From assembly GCA_020696365.1 (NCBI GenBank), contig JAEHCM010000005.1, positions 124,001-188,000 on the forward strand: a stretch of DNA of 64,000 nt, read 5' to 3'. This stretch comes from Thermoplasmata archaeon. GTDB taxonomy: Archaea; Thermoplasmatota; Thermoplasmata; UBA10834. Shown one piece after another: positions 51,084-61,763 of this stretch; positions within the stretch are counted from its first letter, which is position 1, and every line of letters starts with the position of its first letter. The notes beneath the pieces were generated by a model. It worked only from the letters and a program-made list of their open reading frames with translations, was not told the DNA's origin and ran no database searches. The translations under genes were made by a program, and so were the position numbers.

Positions 51084-52130
51084 TCAACTGCCCTTTTTTG
51101 ACAGTATTTTCTTGAGGGCATCGATAGGCTCTGTCGTCGATGGATCCTCCCCCCTGAGCAGGGCCGCGTATATGCTAGTGAAGTCGCCGACGATCACGAG
51201 GGAGAACATCTTTGCGAGTAGGGAGCGCCCCATGGCGGTTGAGGCAAAAACCCTGACGCGATCTCTAAGCATGTCCTTCGTGGCAGCGACCCGTCGTGCC
51301 ATCTTGGCGTCGCACATGTCGTGATCCAGGAATATCATCGAGTAGCCCTGGCACCTACCGTCGCCAACCCAGCCGACTATGCCGTTATGGTTCATCTCAG
51401 GCAGCTCATCGCTGAACGCTATCACCTTCGCGTTCTCGTTGAACTGGTTCGCCCACCTCCTCGCCACCGGCACAGATAGGCCATATCCAATGGATACAGG
51501 AACAGTCCCATGCAGCTCGTGCGCCAGCTTCTTGGCCGGGTTCTCCGACGTCCCGACGGCAGGGCCACAGTCGGATATGATTCTGCGAAGGACGGCGGCC
51601 GTCTCCTCCATATCTTCTGTAGCTTCAGTTATTCCGGCACTCTCAAGTATTCCCACTATCGCGCCGAACACGTGGCCCACGGTCGCGCGAGGGACCAGAC
51701 CTGACGGGACTTCACAGTGGACGGTTCCCCTCTCTTCCGCGACGGCCTTCAACCGGCCCCCTGAGGAGACCGCTACGACTTCAGCCCCACTGGCGAAGGC
51801 ACTGTCGACCATGCTGAGTGTCTCTTCGGTATCGCCAGAATAGCTCACGGCGATGACAAGAGAACCGGCCCCCACATGCGCAGGGACGGAATAGGACCTT
51901 GTCACGTCACACGGGATCCTGCAGGATTCCGACAGCCACGTGGATATCATGTCGCCACCTATTGCTGAGCCTCCCAGGCCGCATATGACGATGTTACTGA
52001 TGTCATCGTGCTCGATCTGTGCCGAGCGGCCGACGAGGTTCGAATCCCTAAGATGACCAGGCATGTCGGCAGCCATCTGCAGCATGTTGCGTGTGTCGAT
52101 CTTGCGGATGTGGTCAAGCGAATCGAGCAT
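51084..52130 (-). CDS. Bifunctional phosphoglucose/phosphomannose isomerase
   Basis: SIS-fold isomerase of the archaeal PGI/PMI family, interconverting fructose 6-phosphate with glucose 6- and mannose 6-phosphate. ICGLGGSAIGGDM and the SIS block VIAVSYSGDTEETLSM bind sugar phosphate; NQFNENAKVIAFSDELPEMNHNG holds the catalytic Glu and His. Length 348 residues. A TATA-like GTTTATTA about 30 bases before ATG 52130 suggests a leaderless message. Confidence 0.93.
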   Translation of the reverse strand: MLDSLDHIRKIDTRNMLQMAADMPGHLRDSNLVGRSAQIEHDDISNIVICGLGGSAIGGDMISTWLSESCRIPCDVTRSYSVPAHVGAGSLVIAVSYSGDTEETLSMVDSAFASGAEVVAVSSGGRLKAVAEERGTVHCEVPSGLVPRATVGHVFGAIVGILESAGITEATEDMEETAAVLRRIISDCGPAVGTSENPAKKLAHELHGTVPVSIGYGLSVPVARRWANQFNENAKVIAFSDELPEMNHNGIVGWVGDGRCQGYSMIFLDHDMCDAKMARRVAATKDMLRDRVRVFASTAMGRSLLAKMFSLVIVGDFTSIYAALLRGEDPSTTEPIDALKKILSKKGS

Positions 52131-52318
52131 GATGTCAGGGAAAAGGAGGCTGGAGTAATAAACCTAGCTTCTAGAAACCCTGCATTGCTGGCCGAATGCA
52201 CCACCAAAAAGATAATATGCCATCCCCGGATAAGCAGCATCGTAACCCGTGTGGCCCGTGACAGGAGCGGATGCGGGAATCCGCGCGACTGCCGCATAGC
52301 ATTCAATAGGTGAGGCAT

Positions 52319-53059
52319 ATGAGCGAATCAGACAGGATACAAACCACAGAGGAAGACTCTGAACCAGACTACATCGTCATGGTCAAGAATGTCACGAAAA
52401 CCTATGACACCGGCAAGGTGAAGGTCGAGGCACTCAGAGGTGTGAGCATCTCGATCAAGCGTGGAGAGATGGTCGCGGTAATGGGGCCGTCCGGATGCGG
52501 CAAGACGACCCTCCTCAACTGCATGTCTGGGCTCGACGACCTCACTGATGGCGAAGTGTTCATCGGGGGAATACCACTCACATCGATGTCGGACCGCGAG
52601 CGCACACGGTACAGGGCGGAGAAGATAGGATTCATTTTCCAGGCATACAACCTGCTCCCCGTCCTCACAGCCGCCGAGAATGTCGAGCTCCCTCTGCTTC
52701 TCGGGGGGCGCAACCCGAAGGACGCCAGAGACAGGGCCCTGGAGGCGCTGGACTCGGTGGGCTTGAGGAAGTGGGAGACTCACAAACCAGCCGAGCTGTC
52801 TGGCGGGGAGCAGCAGCGCGTCACGATTGCACGATCCCTGGTCAACGATCCGGAGATAGTATTCGGTGATGAGCCGACAGGAAATCTCGATAGCGAGGTA
52901 TCAGGGGAGGTGATGACCCTCCTGAAGAGCCTGAACGAGAAGAACAACCAGACATTCATAATCGTAACCCATGATTACAACGTGGGCAAGATGGCAGACC
53001 GGATCATCACCATGAGAGACGGCCGCGTGGAGAAGGAGTTCGTCCCGGCCCCGTTCTGA
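52319..53059 (+). CDS. ABC transporter ATP-binding protein (MacB/LolD type)
   Basis: ATPase of 246 residues that drives the FtsX-type permease next to it. Walker A GPSGCGKTT, Q-loop FIFQAYNLLPVL, signature LSGGEQQR, Walker B VFGDEPTGNLDSE, H-loop IVTHD. ATG 52319 follows AGGTGAGG by five bases. A leader of about 85 bases after the TATA-like GATAATAT (near 52209) contains the hairpin GCGGAT/ATCCGC (52267-52284). Transport of lipids, peptides or lipoproteins is typical of this type. Confidence 0.93.
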   Translation: MSESDRIQTTEEDSEPDYIVMVKNVTKTYDTGKVKVEALRGVSISIKRGEMVAVMGPSGCGKTTLLNCMSGLDDLTDGEVFIGGIPLTSMSDRERTRYRAEKIGFIFQAYNLLPVLTAAENVELPLLLGGRNPKDARDRALEALDSVGLRKWETHKPAELSGGEQQRVTIARSLVNDPEIVFGDEPTGNLDSEVSGEVMTLLKSLNEKNNQTFIIVTHDYNVGKMADRIITMRDGRVEKEFVPAPF

Positions 53060-53073
53060 AGATGTGATTTGCC

Positions 53074-55983
53074 ATGGACTTCCTCCAGCAGCTCGCGGTC
53101 CTCGTGATGGCCATCATTCTGGTCGTGGGAGCAATGGCTTTCAGGAGACCAGTCTTCGCGCGCATGGCGATCAGGAACATCTCGCGTAGGAAGAGATTCG
53201 TTGTAATAGTCATCTCGGGGCTGATGATTGCCACGGCCATGATATCTGGATCATTGGTCGTGGGGGACACTCTCGACTACATCATCAAGCAGGAAACCTT
53301 CGACAACACGGGCGAGGTCGACATAGTCGTGTACGCCACCGACGAGGCCGGCGACATGAGGTACTTCAACCAGAGCGTCGCGACCGACCTCATGTCCGCG
53401 GTTGATGCCGGCGCTCTACCGCATGTAGACAAACTCGCTCCAGCGGTCAGGGAATGGCTGCCCGTCATCAACCCCAGGCTCAACTCGTCATCTCCGAGGG
53501 TGACCATCTTCGGCTTCGACCCGTCCAACACGGTCAACAATCTTCTCGACGAGAGCGGAGATCCGGTCACCGCAGATTTGGTGACGAACGGCAACGCCGT
53601 GATCAACTCGGAACTCGCTAAGGACCTGGAGGCGACCGTCGGCGACACTGTCATCGTGATCAACGCCACGGGCGTACCCATGCCGTTCACGGTCGCACTC
53701 ATCGTCCAGGATTCGGGCATGGCGCTGTGGTTTGGCGACGCGATACTGTTCGCAGAGCTGTCCTTCGTGCAGGCGACCATAGGCTCTGGACCCGGTCTCA
53801 TCAACCAGATCGATGTATCGAACATCGGAGGGATAGAGGACGGATACCTGGTGACGGACGAAGCGGTTCTGGAGCTGAAGGCTGAGCTGCCCTCCGACGA
53901 GTCCTTCGAGTTCGCCGAGGAGAAGAAGGACGGCATAGAGATGGCCGAGGAGACCTCAGACCAGATATCGCAGATATTCGTCGTCATGAGCTCTTTCGCC
54001 ATAATAGCGGGCATCATGCTCATCGTGAACATATTCGTCATGCTGGCCGAGGAGAGGAAACCCGAGATGGGCATATCGCGGGCCATCGGCATGAAGCGTG
54101 CGGACCTCACGCAGACTTTCCTCTTCGAGGGCACCGTGTACGCGCTGATAGCGTCCGCGGTCGGGACCTTCGTGGGGCTCTTGATCGCGGGGATAATGAT
54201 GGCGGCATTCTCCGCAATCATGGCGGGGGAAGAGCTGACTTTCGTCATCCACTTCACTTGGGAGAGCCTCGGTGTCGCCGCCTGCGTGGGATTCCTCATC
54301 ACACTTGCCACAGTGGCGCTCGCGTCCTGGAGGGTGAGCAAGCTGAATATCGTCCGGGCGATAAGGGACATACCTGAGCCAATCCTGGCCAAGTCAGAGA
54401 AGAGGTACATCCTCCTGGGGATACTCTCTGTTGCGTTCGGCGTCGTCCTTACCGTCACTGGTGCCCAGTCCCATCAGGCGGCCCTGACATCCTCAGGACC
54501 CAGTCTGGTCGCCCTAGGAGGCGCCATGCTCGCCGTGAGGTTCGTGAGCCCACGGATGCCGTTCACGATTGCAGGCGCATTCATGGTGTTCTGGACTCTG
54601 GACCCGTTCAACATCCAAGAGGACATCTTCGGAGCAGTCACGGGGGACATGGAGATGTTCATCGTGACTGGGGTTCTCCTCGTCACCGGAGGAGTCATCG
54701 TCTCCATCTTCAACAGCGACCTGTTGCTGGAGGGCGTGACGAAGATCTTCGGACGAGGGGGGTCGCGCCTTCCGATCCTCAAATCCGCCATCAGCTACCC
54801 GATGAACAAGAAGTTCCGGACGGGGCTGTCCCTGTTCATGTTCTCGCTGATAATGTTCACGGTGGTCGTCATCGCCATGATGGCGTCGTTCCAGAGGGAG
54901 AGCGTGGACACGCTCACGGAGCAGTTCTCCGGCGGATACGACGTGATCGGAATGACCTTCAGGGATTTACCGGACGACGAGATGTCCTCCGGCCTTGACA
55001 GGCTGAGCGAAGCGATAGGCAGGCCTGCAATCGACAGAGTGTCAGGGGCGTTGATAGCCAACATCGATCTTGTGCCGGAAGGAGACAACGAGTCGTACCA
55101 GCGTACCCTGATAGGATTCGATGACGTGGTAATCGAAGGGGGAGGCTTTTCCCTTGCGGATAGGTCGGCCGATTACGAGACGGACGCGGATGCCTGGTCT
55201 GCGCTCGCTACCGACCGCAGCATCGCCATCGTGGACGGCAGCGCGATACCGCAGATGCACGGCGGCTTCGAACCCTTCCTGAGCCTGAGCCTCGAGGTTG
55301 GACAGACGGTCACCGTGACTATCTTCAACGGCACGACCGTGAACCTGACGGTGATTGGGATAATGGACCAGATGTTTCTCCAGGGTATCTTCATATCTGA
55401 CGATTTCGTGGCTGAGCTTGCGCCGTCGAGCGCGAAGATGCTGCATTACTTCTCGATCGAGGAGGGAACAGGGCTGACGAACGCCGAGGTCGCCGAGCAA
55501 CTCGAGAGAGTGTTCGTCGAGTACGGCATGACGACGATAGTGATCAGGGACACGATCGAGATGGTGTTCAGCATGGTGGCTTCGATCATGCAACTCATGG
55601 AGATATTCCTAGGGATGGGGCTGATCGTGGGCATAACTGGCCTCGGCATCATAACCATCCGGAATGTCGCCGAGAGGAGACAGGAGATCGGCGTGATGAG
55701 AGCCATCGGGTACCAGAGGGACATGATACTGAAATCCTTCCTCCTGGAGACTTCGTTCGTGTCTCTCCTCGGCATAACCCTCGGGTTGGTGCTGGGGCTC
55801 GCCTTATCGTACCAGCTTCATAGCTGGGGCGGATTCTCAGAAGCGTCTCCGTTCGTCATCCCATGGTTCGACATAATCCTCGTGACTGTGGTCGCATTCT
55901 CAGTCACACTTCTGTCCACGCTGCCGCCGTCGAGAGCGGCTGCCAGACTGGCTCCTGCTGAGGCTTTAAGAAGGATAGACTGA
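53074..55983 (+). CDS. ABC transporter permease, double FtsX-type
   Basis: 969 residues with two FtsX/MacB-type permease modules. A MacB-like N-terminal helix (ARMAIRNISRRKRFVVIV) is followed by a periplasmic-type domain with many Asn-X-Thr sites, a first FtsX block (IVNIFVMLAEERKPEMGISRA region, about 300-450), more helices, a second extracellular domain and a second FtsX block (RNVAERRQEIGVMRAIGYQR, about 850-960) ending in AARLAPAEALRRID. Encoded 14 bases after its ATPase. Both modules on one chain, so a single subunit could form the whole membrane pore. Confidence 0.9.
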   Translation: MDFLQQLAVLVMAIILVVGAMAFRRPVFARMAIRNISRRKRFVVIVISGLMIATAMISGSLVVGDTLDYIIKQETFDNTGEVDIVVYATDEAGDMRYFNQSVATDLMSAVDAGALPHVDKLAPAVREWLPVINPRLNSSSPRVTIFGFDPSNTVNNLLDESGDPVTADLVTNGNAVINSELAKDLEATVGDTVIVINATGVPMPFTVALIVQDSGMALWFGDAILFAELSFVQATIGSGPGLINQIDVSNIGGIEDGYLVTDEAVLELKAELPSDESFEFAEEKKDGIEMAEETSDQISQIFVVMSSFAIIAGIMLIVNIFVMLAEERKPEMGISRAIGMKRADLTQTFLFEGTVYALIASAVGTFVGLLIAGIMMAAFSAIMAGEELTFVIHFTWESLGVAACVGFLITLATVALASWRVSKLNIVRAIRDIPEPILAKSEKRYILLGILSVAFGVVLTVTGAQSHQAALTSSGPSLVALGGAMLAVRFVSPRMPFTIAGAFMVFWTLDPFNIQEDIFGAVTGDMEMFIVTGVLLVTGGVIVSIFNSDLLLEGVTKIFGRGGSRLPILKSAISYPMNKKFRTGLSLFMFSLIMFTVVVIAMMASFQRESVDTLTEQFSGGYDVIGMTFRDLPDDEMSSGLDRLSEAIGRPAIDRVSGALIANIDLVPEGDNESYQRTLIGFDDVVIEGGGFSLADRSADYETDADAWSALATDRSIAIVDGSAIPQMHGGFEPFLSLSLEVGQTVTVTIFNGTTVNLTVIGIMDQMFLQGIFISDDFVAELAPSSAKMLHYFSIEEGTGLTNAEVAEQLERVFVEYGMTTIVIRDTIEMVFSMVASIMQLMEIFLGMGLIVGITGLGIITIRNVAERRQEIGVMRAIGYQRDMILKSFLLETSFVSLLGITLGLVLGLALSYQLHSWGGFSEASPFVIPWFDIILVTVVAFSVTLLSTLPPSRAAARLAPAEALRRID

Positions 55984-56041
55984 TACCTTCGGGATAGTAG
56001 CTACAGCATTCATATTATCAGGATGCGGCATCGTCGAAACA

Positions 56042-56749
56042 ATGGCTTCAGCCACCGTGCTAAAAGCATTGGACGCCTTGGCAACGGGCCGTATTGTCCT
56101 CGTCTACGACGCCGACGGAAGGGAGGAGGAGACGGACATGGTCATCGCATCACAGCACATCACGTCGCAGGCCATACGGACAATGCGCAAGGAAGCGGGT
56201 GGACTGATATGCACCACGGCCGATTCGAAGATCCAGGAGGCCCTCGGTCTGCCGTTCCTGTCAGAGATATTCAAGGACATGGGCGCGAAGTTCCCCGTTA
56301 TGGACGAGCTCATACCCGACGACATCCCCTACGATGTCAAATCCGCCTTCGGCATAACCATCAACCACAGGAAGACTTTCACCGGGATCACCGACAACGA
56401 CCGCTCGCTTACTATCAAAGAGTTCTCCAACCTCGCCCGCGAAGCCGTCTCCAAAGAAGACGGATGGGGCAAGAAGGAGCTCGGAAAGGGGTTCAGGGCG
56501 CCCGGCCATGTCCATCTGCTGAATGCGTCCCAGAGGATTCTTGAGACCCGGTTCGGACACACCGAACTCTCAACGGCATTGGTCATCATGGCGGGGCTAG
56601 TGCCGTCCGCGACCGTGTGCGAGATGATGGGGGACGATGGGAACGCCCTTCCGAAGGCAGAGGCGATCGCCTACGCCGAGGAGAACGGGCAGGTCTTCCT
56701 CGAAGGATCGGACATCGTCTCCGCCTGGAAAGGATTCCGGATGAGGTGA
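56042..56749 (+). CDS. ribB: 3,4-dihydroxy-2-butanone 4-phosphate synthase
   Basis: Makes the four-carbon riboflavin precursor from ribulose 5-phosphate. Active-site blocks: VYDADGREEETDMVIASQ (acidic loop, metal), KEAGGLIC, HRKTFTGITDNDRS and GHVHLL followed by FGHTELSTALV. Length 235 residues as for archaeal RibB, no fused cyclohydrolase II. First gene of the riboflavin operon. Confidence 0.95.
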   Translation: MASATVLKALDALATGRIVLVYDADGREEETDMVIASQHITSQAIRTMRKEAGGLICTTADSKIQEALGLPFLSEIFKDMGAKFPVMDELIPDDIPYDVKSAFGITINHRKTFTGITDNDRSLTIKEFSNLAREAVSKEDGWGKKELGKGFRAPGHVHLLNASQRILETRFGHTELSTALVIMAGLVPSATVCEMMGDDGNALPKAEAIAYAEENGQVFLEGSDIVSAWKGFRMR

Positions 56750-56754
56750 GAAGT

Positions 56755-57671
<917 letters not shown>

Positions 57672-57702
57672 GGATCATGATATTGGCAGGAGGATGAGAA
57701 AG

Positions 57703-58116
57703 ATGGCGAAGAGATACAGTATCGGCATCGTGTGCAGCGAGTTCAACTTCGACCTCACGCAGACGATGCTCGAGATGGCGAAAGAACATGCGAAGTTCCT
57801 TGACGTGGACGTCGCGAAGGTCATGATGGTACCAGGAGTGTTCGACATACCCCTGGCCGTGAAGGCGCTGATGAAGGACAAAACCATAGACGCCGTCGTG
57901 ACCATCGGTGCGGTCATCGAGGGGGAAACCGAGCACGACCAGGTCGTCATAGGCCAGGCTGCCAGGAAGCTAACGGACCTCGCGGTGGAGTACGAGAAGC
58001 CCGTCGGACTCGGGATAACGGGCCCGGGCATGAGCAGGCTCCAGGCTGAGGACAGGATCGAGCGGGCGAAGGACGCGGTAGAGGCCGTCGTGAAGCAGCT
58101 CAAGATGTTCAAGTGA
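57703..58116 (+). CDS. ribH: 6,7-dimethyl-8-ribityllumazine synthase
   Basis: Condenses the RibB product with the pyrimidine precursor. GIVCSEFNFDLTQ, VPGVFDIPLAVKAL, VVTIGAVIEGETEHDQ and IGLGITGPG-like VGLGITGPGMS are family blocks (catalytic His in EHDQ). GGAGG stands nine bases before ATG 57703; ATG 57694 is too close to it to be used. Length 137 residues. Last gene of ribB-ribL-ribC-ribH. Confidence 0.94.
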   Translation: MAKRYSIGIVCSEFNFDLTQTMLEMAKEHAKFLDVDVAKVMMVPGVFDIPLAVKALMKDKTIDAVVTIGAVIEGETEHDQVVIGQAARKLTDLAVEYEKPVGLGITGPGMSRLQAEDRIERAKDAVEAVVKQLKMFK

Positions 58117-58162
58117 GTTCTGTCCCGCGAACCATGAGACCATAGACCTTGGAGCGTTAGAC

Positions 58163-60079
58163 GTGGCAGCCGTAAGACTGGGCAAGATGCACCTTCGCTG
58201 GTGCGATTCATGCAACGTCCCCGTCCTAGAACAGGGCGCATGCAGCAAGTGCGGCACCAGCACGAGAGAGGTCAAAATCACTCCGCCGGGGGACGCTCGG
58301 CCTGCCTTCAATCACGATATCCGGACGATTCGGGCGCTCATAGACACGCAGTTCGGACCTGGATGCGGGGAGGTCGCCGTACCGACCGGACGGCTGGTGC
58401 TCCTGAACAAAGCTCCTGACCTGGACCGCATGGATGAGGTAGTGCTGGATGGAATGGTCATCGGGGCTGTTAGGTTCGACATCGCACGAGGAGAGAAATT
58501 CCTTCCTCGAGGCGTCACGGCGTCGAGGATGGAGAAGACCATCTCCCGGGGGTGGGTACGTGTCGACAGAGGAGCCTTGGAGTCGATTCGGGAGAGGAGG
58601 GCGAGCGCCCTCGCGGTCGGAGTATCCGACGCTGCAGAAGGGATCGAACCCGGAGACGATGTCATCGTGCTCGACCCGGACGGGAAGGCCGTCTCCGTCG
58701 GGGTGGCCAAGATGTCCACTGCCGATATCAGGACGGCCGAGAGAGGCACCGCAGTCAAGACACGATGGGTCGCAGACGGCTCTGTAGCTGGCACACCGGG
58801 CGATGGAACCTCGTCGTGGGACAATGCGATTCTTGCGAACAGGGAGGTGATCGACCGGAGGGCGTCCGACGCGGCGAGATTCGTCAGAGATGTCGTGAGG
58901 GAAAACGACCTGCCCGTGGCGGTGTCGTTCAGCGGGGGGAAGGACAGTCTCGCGACGCTCCTGCTCGTCATAGAGAGCGGCATATCTCCGAAGATGATCT
59001 TCATCGACACGGGCCTTGAGTTCGAGGAGACCCTCAACAATGTACGCGACACAGCAGCAAGGCATTCCTTGGAGCTGATAACGGAGAGCGCTGGCGACGG
59101 CTTCTGGAGGAACGTCGATTTATTCGGACCACCAGCAAAGGATTTTCGATGGTGCTGCAAGACCTGCAAGCTCGGCCCCGCAACGAGGCTCATACAGAAG
59201 AACTTCCCGGGCGGCGTGCTCTCGTTCATCGGTCAGAGGGCATACGAGTCCCAGAACAGAGCACGGAAGGGCAGGGTGTGGAGGAACCCGTGGACCCCGA
59301 ACCAGCTAGGAGCCTCACCGATACAGAAGTGGACGGCGTTGCACGTGTGGCTCTACCTGTTCGACAGGAAGGAACCGTTCAACCCGCTATACGAGAGGGG
59401 GTTCGAGAGGATCGGGTGCTACCTATGCCCCTCCGCGGACCTCGCAGAGCTGAAACACGCAAGGGAGCTCAACGGCGAATATAATCGTTGGCAGGAATAC
59501 CTCACCTCATACTCACAGAAGCATGACCTGCCAGATGAATGGCTCTCCAAGGACCTGTGGAGATGGAGAAAGGTCCCGCGATCCGTCCTCGAAGCTCTGG
59601 GTCTGAAGGCCTCGCCCGTCGGTGCATCACACGACAGCTCCGGTGACAACGCCCCAATCGGGTTCCAGAGCACCGAAGGTTATAGCCCTTGCGTCGAAGG
59701 GATGAGCATGGAGGGCGTCTTCAGCCGAGAGCTTGACATGGACCGGGTCTCGAACCTCCTGAACGTCCTAGGGGAGGTGACGATCTCACCGGATGGCAGG
59801 ATAGCCGAGGTGGACCGGATGACCGTCTTCGCCGAGGGACCGGTAATGATCAAGGCGCATGACGAGGAGGCATTGAGGGCCAAGGCCTCCCGTCTGAAGG
59901 AGGTGGTCCTCAGGGCGATGGAGTGCGCAGGATGCGGGATATGCGTCTCGAGGTGTCCCGAGAGTGCCCTCGAACTGGATGGACGTGTGAAGATCGATGA
60001 GAAGAGATGCTCGCATTGCGGGGAGTGCCTAGGCCCTTGCCCGGTCGTTCAATTCAGAGAGGATCAACTGGACATATGA
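58163..60079 (+). CDS. PP-loop (PAPS reductase-like) protein with zinc ribbon, PUA and ferredoxin domains
   Basis: 638 residues with a mosaic layout: zinc ribbon (CDSCNVP, CSKCGTS, about 14-32), a PUA domain (about 130-215, RGWVRVDRGALESIRERRA region), a PP-loop domain of the PAPS-reductase type (SFSGGKDSLATLLL, FIDTGLEFEETL, RWCCKTCKLGP, ALHVWLYLF, IGCYLCPSADL), and two [4Fe-4S] ferredoxin motifs at the end (CAGCGICVSRCP and CSHCGECLGPCP). PUA domains bind RNA, so it may be a tRNA sulfuration or modification enzyme rather than a sulfate reductase. GTG 58163 with GGAG nine bases upstream. It follows the riboflavin operon. Confidence 0.85.
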   Translation: MAAVRLGKMHLRWCDSCNVPVLEQGACSKCGTSTREVKITPPGDARPAFNHDIRTIRALIDTQFGPGCGEVAVPTGRLVLLNKAPDLDRMDEVVLDGMVIGAVRFDIARGEKFLPRGVTASRMEKTISRGWVRVDRGALESIRERRASALAVGVSDAAEGIEPGDDVIVLDPDGKAVSVGVAKMSTADIRTAERGTAVKTRWVADGSVAGTPGDGTSSWDNAILANREVIDRRASDAARFVRDVVRENDLPVAVSFSGGKDSLATLLLVIESGISPKMIFIDTGLEFEETLNNVRDTAARHSLELITESAGDGFWRNVDLFGPPAKDFRWCCKTCKLGPATRLIQKNFPGGVLSFIGQRAYESQNRARKGRVWRNPWTPNQLGASPIQKWTALHVWLYLFDRKEPFNPLYERGFERIGCYLCPSADLAELKHARELNGEYNRWQEYLTSYSQKHDLPDEWLSKDLWRWRKVPRSVLEALGLKASPVGASHDSSGDNAPIGFQSTEGYSPCVEGMSMEGVFSRELDMDRVSNLLNVLGEVTISPDGRIAEVDRMTVFAEGPVMIKAHDEEALRAKASRLKEVVLRAMECAGCGICVSRCPESALELDGRVKIDEKRCSHCGECLGPCPVVQFREDQLDI

Positions 60080-60954
60080 TCCATCAGCGCCTCAAGGGCT
60101 GCGGAGACATCCGACATCCTCGCCCCCCACGGAACTATGGCGATGTTTCCCTTGATCTCGAAACCGTCTTTCACCTTACAGCATTTCGTCAGAACGGGAC
60201 CCTCCATCTTGACCTTCTCCAGGAGGTCCACGGGGCACATGTTGACCAGACGCGCCTCCGAGCCGTAGACCGCTTTGAATACCCTCGCGGACAGGCTGCA
60301 TCCGACGACGGTAACCTCTTCGATCTGCTCAGGGGACAGACCAGGGGGGTCGTCCATGTAGCCGATCTTGCCCTTGTGATCCAAGCCGGACGCCCTGCAC
60401 GGGAAGAGCACCGAACGAGCTTCGGACAGTCCTTCGAGGCTGTTCAGGTCCTCCTCGATCACGTCGTATCGCACATAGTGATCCTGCAGGATGGAACGTA
60501 GGGCTTCGTCGACCAATCCGGCCAGCTTCGTCGGGCTCGGAGGGACGACATCGAATATCGTCAGGCTGAATGGCTCCTGATCTACGAAGAAAGAGATGTG
60601 CTCAGACTTCCCACGGACGATGAGACACCGTGTTCCGACGGACTCCCGGAGGCGTCCCATCTCCGAAGCCGAGAGCACATCAAGGAACGGCTCGTCCATG
60701 AACGACGTCTCGCCAGGAAGGGACACGATGTTCACGGATGACACCGGCTGAAGGACGCTGTTCACCGCATCCTTCCCGATTTCCGCAACGGCCCAGGTGT
60801 CTCCGCGGTTCAGGACCACGTATCTTGTCCGGATATAGGCCTTGCTGCCCATCAGATGCGACCGGATCTGCTCTTCGGTGAGCTCGAACCGGACCGAGTG
60901 GACGCTGACCTCCTTGCAGTGGCTCGGGAACATGGTTTGTCGCGTGATGTACAT
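60064..60954 (-). CDS. Conserved archaeal protein of unknown function
   Basis: 296 residues, no membrane segment. Visible blocks: FDVVPPSPTKLAGLVDEALR in the middle, a VLFPCRASGL segment with Cys, and VVGCSLSARVFKAVYGSEA with VNMCPVDL near the end; several Cys residues in the C-terminal half could bind a metal or cluster. Domain family not recognised with certainty. It overlaps the preceding gene's end by 16 bases. ATG 60954 or ATG 60933 can be the start; a TATA-like ATTTATCC near 60988 serves it, in a space shared with the divergent GNAT gene. Confidence 0.7.
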   Translation of the reverse strand: MYITRQTMFPSHCKEVSVHSVRFELTEEQIRSHLMGSKAYIRTRYVVLNRGDTWAVAEIGKDAVNSVLQPVSSVNIVSLPGETSFMDEPFLDVLSASEMGRLRESVGTRCLIVRGKSEHISFFVDQEPFSLTIFDVVPPSPTKLAGLVDEALRSILQDHYVRYDVIEEDLNSLEGLSEARSVLFPCRASGLDHKGKIGYMDDPPGLSPEQIEEVTVVGCSLSARVFKAVYGSEARLVNMCPVDLLEKVKMEGPVLTKCCKVKDGFEIKGNIAIVPWGARMSDVSAALEALMDHMSS

Positions 60955-61035
60955 GGTTAATTAGTAGATAGAACCAACGCCGCAAGAAAGGATAAATGGG
61001 AGGGGGCGCAATCATGCTACTCCGGAGACCGTTCT

Positions 61036-61614
61036 TTGAAGAATCCAGATGAGTTCCCCACCATAACGACCGAGAGGCTCGTCCTCAGAGAGATCACCGA
61101 AGCCGACCACGAATGGTACTTGAGACATTTCTCCCTGCCTGAGATCGTCGACAGCACTGGATTCCCCGCCCCGAAGGACATGGCAGCCGCAAGAGAGGAG
61201 CTCGAATCGTACATCATGAAGCTGTTCAGAGAGAGCACGGGCATACGCTGGGGTATCACCTTCAAAGGCAGTGACGAATTGATCGGAAGCTGCGGGTTCT
61301 ACAAATGGGAGCACGACCCACACCGTCGCATCGAGACTGGATACGACCTCCATCCTGCCCATTGGGGCAAGGGCATCATGAAGGAGGCGATGACGGCCAT
61401 CATCGACTACGGCTTCGAGAACATGGGGCTGAACAGGATTACCCTGTTGGCCGTCTCATTCAACAAGAGGTCTATCGCCTTGGCACGGCGCGTGGGATTC
61501 GTCAGAGAGGGTACCCTCAGAGAGAACGCGTTCTTCAGAGACGGATTCTACGATGACGAGTACTTCGCCATGTTGAGAAGCGATTGGGAGAAGCTGCGAG
61601 GCCGTGAGGAATGA
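61036..61614 (+). CDS. GNAT N-acetyltransferase, RimJ/RimL type
   Basis: 192-residue acetyltransferase with RLVLREITEADHEWYL at the start, the acetyl-CoA motif HPAHWGKGIMKEAM, and NKRSIALARRVGFVREGTLR, characteristic of RimJ/RimL-like ribosomal or small-molecule acetyltransferases. The start is TTG 61036, eight bases after GGAG; no nearer ATG fits the family N-terminus. Substrate unknown. Confidence 0.88.
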   Translation: MKNPDEFPTITTERLVLREITEADHEWYLRHFSLPEIVDSTGFPAPKDMAAAREELESYIMKLFRESTGIRWGITFKGSDELIGSCGFYKWEHDPHRRIETGYDLHPAHWGKGIMKEAMTAIIDYGFENMGLNRITLLAVSFNKRSIALARRVGFVREGTLRENAFFRDGFYDDEYFAMLRSDWEKLRGREE

Positions 61615-61763
61615 GTGGCGCGATTCAACTGTTTCTCTGATGGCTTTGAACCGGAAGCGGAGTTGAGGCTTTGTCCGGATTCAGGCATTCGGAAGTGGGT
61701 CGCGTCGCATAGCATACAACAAGATTCTTATCCTATACCCAAGATAACCCGAAGGTCGTACGG

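Noticed and set aside
52030-52060. tRNA T-arm-like GGTTCGAATCCC
   Set aside because: Lies inside the PGI/PMI gene; no acceptor, D or anticodon arms around it.
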